From Tetradesmus obliquus (Eukaryota > Chlorophyta > Chlorophyceae > Sphaeropleales > Scenedesmaceae): 64,000 nt of DNA. The stretch spans positions 2,409,501 through 2,473,500 of the forward strand of contig CP126204.1 of the NCBI GenBank assembly GCA_030272155.1, in the 5' to 3' direction. The notes below the pieces were generated by a model. That model saw only the letters and a list, made by a program, of their open reading frames with translations, had not been told where the DNA came from and made no database searches. Made by a program: the position numbers and the translations under genes. Each line of letters opens with the position of its first letter. Position 1 is the stretch's first letter. Shown one piece after another: positions 22,646-31,755 of the stretch.

Positions 22646-24452
22646 TGCACACTTTGGCAGAAACCCTAGTGCTGTACAGCCTGCCAGCAACCACGTTCAG
22701 CATACCGTGTTGTGATGGCTGCATCGCCTGCTTTGCACTTGCGCGGTGTTCCGCACACACCAGCCACTGGCAATTTGCAGCAACACAACGATAACGAACC
22801 CTGTTATTATCATTAATATAACATGTTACTAACATACCAGCTCACCTGCAGCACGGGGTCCTCTGCATACTCCTCAATAGGGAAGTTCAGCGCCGCCCCA
22901 GGGCCCCTCAACAGGATGGCTGCCCTGTCATATGCCCGTGCTGCCTGCAGCGCTGTCAAAAACGACCCCAGGTGCAGCTGCTTGCCCTTGCCTCCTTTGA
23001 CACTGGATACTGTGGTGCCCTTGGTGCTGCTGCTGCTGTCCCAGATGTGCGCCTGGCAGCAGGCGGAGAGGCAGCAGGGCAGCAGGGGAGAAGGCAGCAG
23101 ACAGCAGCGGGCGGTTGGTGATGCTGGGTGATTTCAAGCGGCTATGCCCCGCACATTGCGAGCAGCAGGGTTTCCAAGCAGTTGCTGTGCTGGGGCCATG
23201 TCACGCCAGCGACTAACGCCGATGATTCAAGCAAGCTGCCACCCATGGTCTGTGGAGGCCAGTGCTACCACCGTGGTCCAAACACCATGTACAACCGCCT
23301 TGCAGTCTACTTGCAGGCACGAATGGCATTGACACCTACCGCACTGCAGCCGTTGTCAAGCGTGCAGGCATAAAATCAACACACCCAGCTCCACGCACCC
23401 ACACACCCAATTTCGCAGTCTGAAACTGCAGCAGGCGACTATGATTTCTACTCACAACCCTCGCACTGCTCACCTCCCAGCATCACCAACCTCACAAAGC
23501 ATTCACACCTACTGCACTGCAGCCACTGAGGTGTGCCGGCAGAACCAACCACATACCCAGAACCACCCAATGCTGCATCGTTAGCTGTTGCTTATCGTGC
23601 CGACTGCCACGCACACAACAAGCAGCGCCTCGCACCTCCCAGCGCCCGGTGCGCTTGTACTGGCTCACGCCAATGAAGTCTGCTGGCGCAACCATGCACA
23701 CACCCATCACCACCCACTATTACCACCACACATACCGACACACACAGCACCCCGCGCCTCCCAGCGCCCGGTGCGCTTGTACTGGCTCACGCCTAACAGG
23801 TATGCAATGCATGCATCAGTACACTGCACTGTTAGACTCTTCAATGATTGTTGAAGCTGCCACCCACACACCAAGCATCACCCCGCACCTCCCAGCGCCC
23901 CGTGCGCTTGTACTGGCTCACACCAATGAAGGGGCTGAACTTGCTCTTGGGCCCTGACCTGCCGCGGGGCTTAGGCGTGCCATCAGGGTTTGTGTGCTTT
24001 GAACCCTTGCTGCCGCGCTTCAGCGAGCTGCTGCTGCGCTGACGGCATGAGGCTGCCAGCTGGCCAAACCCTGCTGCTGCTGCTGCTGCTGCTGCTTGTT
24101 GGGAAGCATCAGGATCATGCTCTAGCTCTGCCAGGTGCTGCTGCTGCTGCAGGTGGTAGCTGTAGCTGTGCTCCTGATAGAGCATGGTGTCATGTGACAC
24201 AACGTCACCATGCGGGCTATGCAGCGGCTGATGGTGACCTGGAGCTTCAGCTGCTGCAGCTGCAGCAGCAGCAGCATTGCTAAAGTCAGTCCATTCGTGC
24301 TCATGGCCTGCTGTGTGGCTGCTGCTTTGATATGCTGCATACAGCAGCTGCTGCTGGTGCTGGTCAGTTGCTGCTGCCGCTGCTGCTGCCAGGCTGCTGT
24401 TGCTGCTGTCAGTTGTGGAGCCGCCTAGTGTGCCTGCACCCATAGATTGCAT
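17021..24452 (-). CDS. AP2/ERF-domain transcription factor, Gln/Ala-rich
   Basis: Exons in transcription order: 24452-23889, 23052-22846, 22606-22544, 22033-21130, 20541-17021. Phases agree and give about 1,752 residues. A single AP2 domain spans residues about 174-250, split by intron 1 after [12 protein letters not shown] and resuming with AHIWD, then [20 protein letters not shown] and [12 protein letters not shown]. The Ser/Gly-rich insertion between AHIWD and QLHLG resembles repeat 1 of the plant AP2/ANT subfamily more than ERF proteins (family knowledge). Basic [12 protein letters not shown] lies just before the domain and PAAKRSRL near the C-terminus; both may be nuclear targeting. Exon 3 encodes [14 protein letters not shown]. 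The rest is poly-Gln, poly-Ala and Pro-rich, probably activation or condensate-forming sequence. The predicted role is DNA-binding transcription control; target genes are unknown. The start ATG at 24452 is the best visible, but an upstream exon cannot be excluded. Confidence 0.85.
20652..20935 (-). repeat. Three intronic copies of the 5' part of AP2 exon 5
   Basis: On the minus strand, acceptors TTCAG|GGCCTC (near 20682), TTCAG|GGCCTCCCCCAGGC (near 20818) and CTCAG|GACCTCCCTCAGGC (near 20928) precede the real exon 5 start TTCAG|GGCCCCCCTCAGGC at 20541. Each keeps 30-45 exon bases. The first two also share GGCCCACTCCTCTCC and a following CATGTAAATAACATAA-like segment, so the duplicated units are about 110-140 bp. 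Confidence 0.82.
21065..21102. repeat. 11-bp inverted repeat just inside AP2 intron 4
   Basis: AGGGGCGAGCC (21065-21075) and GGCTCGCCCCT (21092-21102) are perfect reverse complements with a 16-base loop. On the minus-strand transcript the hairpin starts about 27 bases past the exon 4 donor (GT at 21129-21128). Copy 2: 55023-55060. Confidence 0.85.
22261..22353. repeat. 53-bp tandem repeat in AP2 intron 3
   Basis: CGTGCATGAATTAGAGAAGG begins at 22261 and again at 22314. Inside the unit ACATGCGCAATGGC is itself doubled. No function is evident. Copy 2: 56219-56311. Confidence 0.85.
23617..23803 (-). repeat. Two intronic copies of the 3' end of AP2 exon 1 with donors
   Basis: The exon piece encoding [13 protein letters not shown] plus its GGGAG|GTGCG donor recurs at about 23625-23685 and 23750-23803, downstream of the intact exon end at 23889. 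In both, GTGAGCCAGTACAAGCGCAC is intact. The array spacing is about 125 bp. Splicing from these donors would need an upstream acceptor that is not visible, so they are probably decoys. Confidence 0.85.
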
Positions 24453-24768
24453 GAGATGCTGCTACTGCCGCCAGCTGCCAATCGCAAGCAGCAGCTGCTG
24501 CCGTGTCCACAACAGGGCCTGCACACTCGTTTTGCTGATGCTGCACACCCTGCTGCAGCTGACAAGATGCTCATCCGGCTTAGCAGACCGCTGCTGCTGC
24601 CAGTGCTGCTGAACGTTGGCTGCTTGCCTCCTTTTGGCTGTGCTCCTGCAAGCATCGTGTGCAGTGTCAGCAGGTGCAGCAGGGCGCAAGCTCAGTGCGT
24701 TTGCGAGGCTTGAAGGCCACCCCATTTGGCTGCTGTGTTACAGCAGCTCTAAAAGAACCCATAAAGCT

Positions 24769-24778
24769 ATAAAAGGGC
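24769..24778 (+). promoter_or_regulatory. TATA-like box, plus strand
   Basis: CTATAAAAGG matches a consensus TATA box oriented rightward. The only nearby frame is a 76-codon ORF at 24828-25058 that I do not recognise. It could be chance, or a divergent promoter next to the AP2 start. Copy 2: 58727-58736. Confidence 0.25.
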
Positions 24779-25306
24779 AACTCCTAGCAAGGCAGCTGCT
24801 TAACCAGGCAGCTGCCTATTTAGAGAGATGGTGTGCAAGCCACTCAGAGCCGGAGCAGTGGCTGCACCTGCAGTACAAGCCAGCCAAAGGAATATTGCTG
24901 CAGCTGCACTGCAGTGCGCCGAACAAATGCTTGAACGTATATTCAAGAAGTGCTACTACGGCCGCGTGCGGGTAAAAGCAGATATGCTGCTGGCAGCGCG
25001 TCGTCCGAGATCGGTCTGCAAGTGCTGCGCAGAAGGCGCCAACAGCACACGATGCTAGCAGCTTTCGGACAATCACGCAAAACGTGATACAGACAGACAA
25101 GAGACGGTATGTTGGTGTGCTGTTCGTATCGCTGTTTCCGGCCGCTGCCCATCACTGATGAACGGCCGCGATCACCAGCCTTGGACGAGACGACTGTGCA
25201 GCCTTGAATACGCAGGTGCCGTTGTGCACTGCGTTATGAACCGATACGTTACAATTTTTTTTGTTTGATACGGGTTGCCATCAAAGGTGAAGTAAGCAAA
25301 GGTGGT

Positions 25307-25311
25307 TTACA
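25307..25311 (-). terminator. Putative poly(A) signal of the dehydrogenase gene
   Basis: TTACA on the plus strand reads TGTAA on the minus strand, about 1.6 kb past the stop at 26921. A second one lies at about 25246-25250. The long 3' UTR matches that inferred for the AP2 gene. Copy 2: 59265-59269. Confidence 0.4.
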
Positions 25312-26615
25312 GCACAGTAAGGGCAATGGGTGTTGGCACACCAAGGCACTGCTCGGGGAGCACAGCTGATGCTCTCCTGCAGCTCTTTAACGGCTGCATG
25401 CAAAAAAACAGAAAGCATTTAGATTCTGCATGCACGGCTGGTCCTGCAGAAGAACATTGCACAATACACACAGCCCAGCAATGTCAGCAAGATGCATCAC
25501 AAAGCAGCTGCTGCCAGCAGTGCTGGGTCAGCTTGCAACAGGATGGAAAGGGCCTGCCACTGAACGAAACACACCTTGCACGCCACAGTGCAGCTGTGTG
25601 ACACTCACATGCTTCACGTCACACGCATGCAACCCTGCCAACAGCAACCCGTGGGTATAACCACCGCACACATGCACGGCTCCTTCACCCACACAACTAC
25701 ATACCATGGGGGACACACAACTGCTTGCACACTGTTCAAACGCCACACCCTAACCAGTGACGCAGCAGCAGCTTTCTACAACCGAGGGGAGCAAGATCCT
25801 ACTGGGTAACCATACAGCAGCAGACTTGAGGCGGATGAACCTCACCCTGCCCTGCTGGCCCGTCGCATCCACTGTGCACGACCCTTCGCTGTGCACGCTA
25901 CAAAGAGCTACGTACTCAAGCTGTAGCTCACACAATGACTAGTAGCACAACCTGAATCCACGACTTCAAATGCTACACATAAGCAACTATGAGCTCCTGG
26001 AAGAATTAAGGTGGCAAACAAAGGATGAGGGTAGATGCCCTACCATGGATTTCATGTTGGTGGATGGTACATGGAGTCCAGTCTGGCACATACACACTAA
26101 GATCTGCAACCTGCTTTGGCTGCTGCTGCACGCAGAGCAGTGCCAAACACATGCAACTGCAACGGTGTAGAACGAAACACAGGCTGCCGAGCAATCGTGT
26201 GCACAGAGGGGTATGCAAGCAGTGTAGGATTGCATGGCAGCTGACACAGCCGACACGTGCGCTGCGCTGCACCACACAAGCAGACAAGAAACTGCATGGA
26301 GCTGGCTGCCATACAGAAATGCCTGCCGCTCAATAGCATGATGCCTGCACTGCTCAAAACAGCATCCCCTAACACAGAGACAGCAGCACTTGCATAGCCA
26401 GGCACGGAACCCTCTGGTTACGCAACATCTGGATCTTTGTCTATGATTCTGCACCTGACCATGCACCACCAGTGGAGCCTACAACATCAGAATCAAACCG
26501 GGGCGTCAATGGTAATGCTGCACACGCTTGCTTGCCTGCTGTAGACATAGAGCCTATATGCTGTGCAGCTTGCATAATGCAGCCTACCACAACAAGCTCC
26601 TTCCACCACACAACA

Positions 26616-26720
26616 ATGCAACAGCACAGGCACGCAATGCAACAGCACAGGCACGCAATGCAACAGCACAGGCACGCAATGCAACAGCACAGGCACGCAA
26701 TGCAACAGCACAGGCACGCA
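26616..26720. repeat. 21-bp minisatellite, five perfect units
   Basis: ATGCAACAGCACAGGCACGC plus one A is repeated at 26616, 26637, 26658, 26679 and 26700. It lies about 200 bases past the dehydrogenase stop, in its probable 3' UTR. Copy 2: 60574-60678. Confidence 0.95.
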
Positions 26721-26794
26721 GCAGCATCAACCTCAATATGCTGCAGCCGACTAAGTCATGCCCCATGTAATGCAGCAGCCACAAAACCTCACCC

Positions 26795-26920
26795 AGCAGG
26801 TAGGTCCTCTGGCATCTTTCTGGTGCTCCTGGTCATACTCATACACATCCTGGCTGTCTGAACCCTTAACCCCCCACCCCTCAACTGCTACACCTCAAAC
26901 CCCTGAACTAACCCTAACCC
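26795..26920 (-). repeat. Partial copy of dehydrogenase terminal exon and telomere-like bases
   Basis: About 26795-26852 resembles the last coding bases at 26921-26975: TTTCTGGTGCTCCTGGTCAT versus CTTCTGGTGCTCCTGATCAT. AACTAACCCTAACCCTCAGG directly adjoins the stop codon and contains two CCCTAA-like units. The copy lies downstream in transcription, outside the coding sequence. Confidence 0.7.
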
Positions 26921-27194
26921 TCAGGTCCGGGCGTCCTTCTGGTGCTCCTGATCATACTGGTACACGCCTTTCCCCGCCTTCTGCCCCACCCAGCCTGCAT
27001 CTACATACGACTGCAGCAGAGGGCAGGGCCGGTACTTGCTGTCACCCAGGCCGTTGTGTAGCACCTTCATGATAGACAGGCAGGTGTCCAAGCCTGCGGC
27101 AGCAGCAGCAGCAACAGCAGCAGCAGCAAGAAGTGAGGAGAGGCCGTTGTGCAGCACCTTCATGATGGACAGGCAGGTGTCCAGGCCTGCAGCT

Positions 27195-27231
<37 letters not shown>

Positions 27232-27634
27232 AAGCTTAGAGATGATGGGAGCCATAACGCCACACCCTAACGAGAGTGGGCAGAGAGCAGTTTACTTTTT
27301 TGCGTCTGTCAGACATAGGTCAGCAGCTGCCTCTGAAACAAGCAGCAGGGCGGGTACACTGATGCAGTGATGCACACCGTGTCCTGCTTTAACGACATCG
27401 ATCGATCAGATGACAACTTGCCATTGAAGTCAGCCACGCGCAGCGCCCCATGCCCAGGTTGGCTGCTGCCACTGCAGCAGCCAGCAACGAAACACCGTGT
27501 AAACAGTCTCTTACTCTTCTGCAGATGTTTGTGCAGGTATCACTTACCGATGAAGTCAGCCAGGCGCAGCGGCCCCATGGGCTGGTTGGTGCCCAGCCGC
27601 ATGCCCTTGTCTATGTCCTCAGCACTGCCCACGC

Positions 27635-27687
<53 letters not shown>

Positions 27688-28138
27688 CAGCAGCAGTAGT
27701 AGCAGCAGCAGCAGCAGCAGCGATGTGAGTGTCAGGGTGCCTGTGAAGATGCCTTCAGCGCTGCCCCACCCTAGCAACAGCAGTGGCAGCAGCAGCTAGG
27801 TTGCATGAGCAGCATGTGCACCTCCATGAGGCAGCCACAATCAACAGCACACAACTTGTTGAGCACACCCTTGACTTCCAGCTGCAGTGCTGCTGCTGCT
27901 GCTGCTGCTGCAGCAGCAACATCCGATCCATTGCCACCTATGTGTTGTGCAGAGTGCACTGCGTGCAGCCCCATGAAGCAGGGCCTCGTTGCCCATGGGG
28001 ATGAGCACATGCAACAACGAGATGGCAAATAGTCACAACAAGCTGTTTTACAGCTTGAGCATGATGCTGATCGCACCTCCATGAGGCAGAAGAAGGCCTC
28101 GTTGATCATGGGGATGAGCACGCGGTTCACCAGGAAGC

Positions 28139-28199
<61 letters not shown>

Positions 28200-29161
28200 A
28201 GACGAGCAGCACAGCAACGTGCATGTCAGAGTGCTGAATTGTCACCATATGCAATACTTCAACATGTCGCGTCAAGAACGCGTCACTTGACACAGACGCA
28301 CCGACCTGGCCTGGCTGGTGGCCATATCCTTGCCTAGGACTTCTGCCAGGCCCTTGCATGCCTCAACATGGGCACTCACTACTCAAGTAAGCCCATGTAA
28401 CATAACACATTGAACTCTGAATTTGTAATAACATATGCTGTGACAGACGCACCAGCCTGTCCTGGCTGGTGGCCACGTCCTTGCCTAGGGACGCTGCCAG
28501 GCCCCTTGCATGCCTCAAAACTGGGCACTCACCGTTCACCATCAGCCGATATAACACACTACCACGATACGACAAATGAATGTAACATGTTATAACAAAT
28601 GTTAAAACGTACGCACCGGCCTGTCCTGGCTGGTGGCCACGTCCTTGCCCAGGAACTCTGCCAGGCCCTTGCAGGGTCAACGTGGGCACTCACCGCTCAC
28701 CAAAGCCCATGTGACCCAACACACTTTACGACACATGAAAGTGACATATCAAAACCTATGTTTTAACATACGCACCGGCCTGTCCTGGCTGGTGGCCACG
28801 TCCTTGCCCAGGAACTCTGCCAGGCCCTTGCAGGCCTCGAAGGTCTGCCCGCTGGTGTGCTGGCCACGTGCCAGCTCCACCAGCTTCATCAGCGGCACAG
28901 GATTCATGAAGTGCATGCCGATCTGCAGTGGTGATAAATGTGACAAGAATGACAAGGCTGGCAAAAGTGACAAGAGTATGTTGTTCGACATGTGGCCGTG
29001 CCAGCTCCACCAGCTTCATCAGCGGCACAGGGTTCATGAAGTGCATGCCAATCTGCAGCAGCAACAAAAGTGGCGAAGAAAGTGACGAGAATGAGAAGAA
29101 TAACATATACATAATTGAAGACAAGAGAAGGGTAGCGCCGCCAGGTCAACCAGCGTCATCA

Positions 29162-29193
<32 letters not shown>

Positions 29194-29554
29194 TGTCATG
29201 TTACAAGGGTGAGGTACAAGGGTGACAAAACAGTGACAAGAGTGAGAAGAGTGACAGGAGAGGGGCGGCAGTGCCAGCTCCAACAGCTTCATCAGCAAAA
29301 CAGGGTTCATGAAGTGCATGCCGATCTGCAGCAGTCACAGTGGCACCAGCAGAGTGGCAGTTGCTGCAACTTTGATTTCAGTGACAGCAGCAGGGCTGCA
29401 AAAATAACCGGGTTGCAAACTACGATTGACCATCACACCATGCTGACGCACGATGCGTATGCCAGCTGCCGCGGGTCGTGCTGCTAGCAGCTTCTTACTT
29501 CGCACTCCAAAAGGGACAAAGAGGCCAAGATGCGCCAACCTCTGACTTCCCTGC

Positions 29555-29607
<53 letters not shown>

Positions 29608-31085
29608 ACCACTCTATGCGGCTTGCTGGTTGCTGCTCCCAGCTTGGTGATGCTTATGGATGAGGTGTTGGAGGCCAGGATGGTGTGCACCGACGTCACC
29701 TGCAGCACAGCAGCACAGATGTGCAGGCATGTGGAGGCAAGCCTATGTATTTGGCAGCACAATAAGAGGCCAGGATGGTGTGCACCGAAGTGACCTGCAG
29801 CACAGCAGCAAAAATGTGCAGGCATGTGGATGCAAGCCTATGTATTTGGCAGCACAATAAGAGGCCAGGATGGTGTGCACCGACGTCGCCTGCAGCACAG
29901 CAGCAACAATGTGCAGGCATGTGGAGGCAAGCCTATGTATTTGGCAGCACAATCGAGGCCAGGATGGTGTGCACCGACGTGACCTGCAGCACAGCAGCAA
30001 AGACGTGCAGGCACACGCGCTTGGCAAAAAATGAGTTGAAGATGTGTCGAAGCAAGCAGCAAGCGGGTGCAGGAGAAGGGAGGCCAGGATGGTGTGCACC
30101 GACGTGACCTGCAGCACAGCAGCAGCACCGCTTCAATAGATGCCACAATAGAGGCCAGGATGGTGTGCACCGACGTCACCTGCAGCACAGCAGCAGCACC
30201 GCTTCAAATCATTTGCAGGCGTGTGGCATACGGCGAAGATGTGTCGAAAGGCAGCAAGTGGGTGACGTGACCTGCAGCACAGCAGCAAAGATGTGCAGGC
30301 ATGCGGCATATGTTGAAGATGTGTCAAAGATATGTCAAAGACGGCAGCAAATGGGTTCAGGAGCAGGCAGTGCAGGACCATGGGCTGGGTGCAGTGTACT
30401 GGCTATGCGCTCAGTCTGCTTGCGTGCTGGCAAACAGGCCAGCCCGCAAGCAGACTGAGCGCATATCTAGCAGTCTTGCACGTGCAACGCGTAGCTGCTG
30501 CCAGCAGCTGTGCTCGAGTTGCACTGCAGCTGCAACTAGGGTTTCATGGCATGCACTGCAGCTGCAACTAGGGTTTCATGGCATGCACTGCAGCCCCCCT
30601 GGCGATGCGTGCAATGGCTTTGCAGCAGCAGCTGCAGGGTTGTAACGGATGCACTGCTGAGCTGTTTCACTCCTGCAAGCATATGGTGCTCAGCATCTGT
30701 TACTTTACAAGCTCTGCAGGCTGCCAGCCTGCCCTAGCGATGGATGTTGTTGCAGTCAACTGCCTGTTACACCACGTGCTGTGTATCCCATCCATGCTAT
30801 GCATGGCCACATAGCAGTGCTAACGTATGCACCAAAATGCATGACATAATCTCGGCTGTAGTCTCTGCTGCTTGCCTAGCTGCTGCGCACCTTGTCTAGT
30901 GTTTGGAAGATGTTGCGCTTGATGGCTTCATCCTCAACCACTGCCTCAATCACAAAGTCCGCATGGCGCAGGCCCTGCATGCGTACAGATAAGACATATA
31001 CATATTCAAACAGTTGCAAGGATGATACACTACATGCCAGGGCTGTGCTGAGGGCAGTTTGCATGGCAGTTACAACTTCATGGGC

Positions 31086-31118
<33 letters not shown>

Positions 31119-31405
31119 CGCTGCTGCTGCTGACTGTGCTGCCAGCTCACTTCCAGCGAGGTCTCGGTGCGGATGCGCCCCAGAGCCTCGTCTGCTGTTT
31201 CTTTGCTGAGGGAGCCTTTCTGCGTGAGCCGCTGCAGCGATTTACGGATGGACTGCATGCTCCTGTCCAGCAGGTCTGCAGACCGGTCATTGATGAGCAC
31301 GTCGAGGCCCTTGGTAGCGCAGATCTGAGCTATTCCGGATCCCATTTGACCAGCGCCTACAACCCCGATTACTTGCGGGAGGTGGCCGTATAGCATGCTG
31401 GCCAT
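26921..31405 (-). CDS. HADH: 3-hydroxyacyl-CoA (3-hydroxybutyryl-CoA) dehydrogenase
   Basis: Exons in transcription order: 31405-31151, 30974-30891, 29699-29610, 28922-28776, 28139-28077, 27635-27548, 27093-26921. Phases agree and give 299 residues, normal for the single-domain family. The enzyme oxidises L-3-hydroxyacyl-CoA to 3-ketoacyl-CoA with NAD+ in beta-oxidation or butanoyl-CoA metabolism. The NAD fold has [15 protein letters not shown] with GAGQMG at 17-22, then the EAVVED segment. Active-site residues by family alignment: Ser126 in SNTSSISIT, His147 and Glu159 in [15 protein letters not shown] (the His-Glu spacing of 12 matches the human enzyme), Asn197 in GFLVNRV. The C-terminal domain has [20 protein letters not shown] and [16 protein letters not shown]. 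No clear transit peptide or SKL-type peroxisomal signal; the C-terminus is DART. Intact despite about 16 exon-fragment copies in and beside its introns. Confidence 0.93.
27143..27189 (-). repeat. Intronic copy of dehydrogenase exon 7 start
   Basis: The minus strand reads CTGCAG|GCCTGGACACCTGCC followed by the CATCATGAAGGTGCTGCACA segment, matching the intact exon start at 27093 with a few substitutions. It is an acceptor-side copy, upstream in transcription. CAG tracts flank it on both sides. Confidence 0.85.
27641..27721. repeat. CAG/TAG-interrupted trinucleotide tract before dehydrogenase exon 6
   Basis: About 27 CAG-type units with four TAG interruptions abut the exon 6 acceptor. On the minus-strand transcript this is (CTG)n followed by CCAG, so the tract is the 3' splice-site region. 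It is identical in copy 2 (61599-61679). Confidence 0.85.
27819..28010 (-). repeat. Two degenerate copies of dehydrogenase exon 5 end
   Basis: About 27950-28010 resembles exon 5 (GGCCTCGTTGCCCATGGGGA versus GGCCTCGTTGATCATGGGGA). About 27819-27840 repeats its last bases with a donor (minus strand CTCATGGAG|GTGCAC). Both lie downstream in transcription of the intact exon 28139-28077. Confidence 0.7.
28144..28199. repeat. CAG tract abutting dehydrogenase exon 5 acceptor
   Basis: About 18 uninterrupted CAG units. On the transcript it reads (CTG)18 ending in GCCAG at the acceptor (28141-28140). It has identical length in copy 2 (62102-62157). Confidence 0.9.
28298..28680 (-). repeat. Three intronic copies of dehydrogenase exon 4 end with donors
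   Basis: Copies at about 28298-28365, 28447-28515 and 28612-28680 each keep the segment encoding [16 protein letters not shown] and the donor GTGCGT or GTGCG. They lie downstream in transcription of the intact exon end at 28776. The copy nearest the exon is the most similar and the furthest is the most diverged, so the array looks stepwise in age. Units are about 150-165 bp and also carry ATAACA-rich intron sequence. Confidence 0.88.
28985..29329 (-). repeat. Three intronic copies of dehydrogenase exon 4 start
   Basis: Copies of the segment encoding [18 protein letters not shown] lie at about 28990-29053, 29140-29193 and 29268-29325. The first and third keep a CTGCAG acceptor; the second has lost it (ATGACAG). 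They are upstream in transcription of the intact exon start at 28922, and GTGACAAG-rich spacers separate them. Confidence 0.88.
29556..29606. repeat. CTG tract just past dehydrogenase exon 3 donor
   Basis: About 17 GCT units lie within 5 bases of the exon 3 donor (minus strand GTG|GTGAGC followed by an AGC run). Copy 2: 63514-63564. Confidence 0.9.
29760..30285 (-). repeat. Array of acceptor-bearing copies of dehydrogenase exon 3 start
   Basis: The minus strand repeats TGCTGCTGTGCTGCAG|GTGACGTCGG-type acceptors plus CACACCATCCTGGCCTC at about 29790, 29890, 29979, 30105 and 30175, with a shorter one near 30270. The intact exon begins at 29699. The first three intervals are 95, 95 and 94 bp, then about 125 and 71. 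The repeated unit contains acceptor, about 30 exon bases and TATTTGGCAGCACAAT-type intron. The array continues to the window end in copy 2. Confidence 0.9.
30404..30465. repeat. 27-bp near-perfect inverted repeat in dehydrogenase intron 2
   Basis: Left arm 30404-30430 begins TATGCGCTCAGTCTGCTTGC; right arm 30439-30465 is its reverse complement with one mismatch. The loop is CAAACAGG, 8 bases. Transcribed from either strand it would fold into a hairpin of about 62 nt. It could be a small-RNA precursor or the remnant of a foldback element. Its copy 2 equivalent lies outside the window. Confidence 0.92.
30521..30593. repeat. 32-bp tandem repeat with TAGGGTTT
   Basis: GCACTGCAGCTGCAACTAGG plus GTTTCATGGCAT occurs at 30521 and 30553, with a third partial copy from 30585. 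It lies in dehydrogenase intron 2. Confidence 0.9.
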
Positions 31406-31755
31406 TATGGACAGCTCAGTCCGACACCTGCAGCTGGACTTAGCAGCACGAGCTAAAGCGATGAAAAATTTAACTTAAAGTCATGCGAAGACACAAACGA
31501 CTGCTGTTCACCCGCGATCAATCGAATAAATGCAAGCAGGCATGAAATGCACACCAGCAAGTTCAAATGACGAGGTACATCAGCACCATGGGGTGAGTGA
31601 ACAAGAGACAAGCAGCAAACAATGCATGCACTGCACTTAACTGTATGCAAACAAGTCAAAAGCGCCGCGGTCAGCTTTCTTGGAGCAGTGAACTCAAACC
31701 GGCCATGTGTTATCGAAGGGGTGTCACCCTCCGATGACAAGGGTAGACAGGGTGT

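Larger units (their letters stand above)
24453..26920. other. Intergenic region: AP2 promoter side and dehydrogenase 3' UTR
   Basis: Both flanking genes run on the minus strand. I see no convincing coding sequence; ORFs up to 160 codons are present but none resembles a family. The region holds a plus-strand TATA-like box, a minus-strand TGTAA near 25307, the 21-bp minisatellite and the partial copy of the dehydrogenase terminal exon. Its copy 2 equivalent is 58411-60878, which differs at 58543 (G instead of A). Confidence 0.65.
1254..30042. repeat. Copy 1 of a near-identical large direct duplication
   Basis: Identity with the second copy begins at CAGCGTTGACTTC (1254 here, 35227 there). It continues without interruption to the window end, which corresponds to 30042 here. 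The offset is 33,973 up to about 12.19 kb and 33,958 after it. Only two differences were found by eye and by comparing translated frames: 15 bp at 12190-12204 present here and absent in copy 2, and A at 24585 versus G at 58543. Long CAG/CTG tracts have the same length in both copies. If the arrangement is a simple tandem, the unit runs 1254-35226 and copy 2 would end near 69.2 kb, outside the window. Confidence 0.97.

Noticed and set aside
26616..26720. Five perfect 21-bp repeats as a possible coding repeat
   Set aside because: They are open in several frames (for example MQQHRHA) but have no start context, splice sites or domain, and lie in a probable 3' UTR.
29660..30285. Tandem array as a multi-exon gene or mobile element
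   Set aside because: Each unit is only an acceptor plus the first bases of dehydrogenase exon 3. It has no terminal repeats or element coding capacity.
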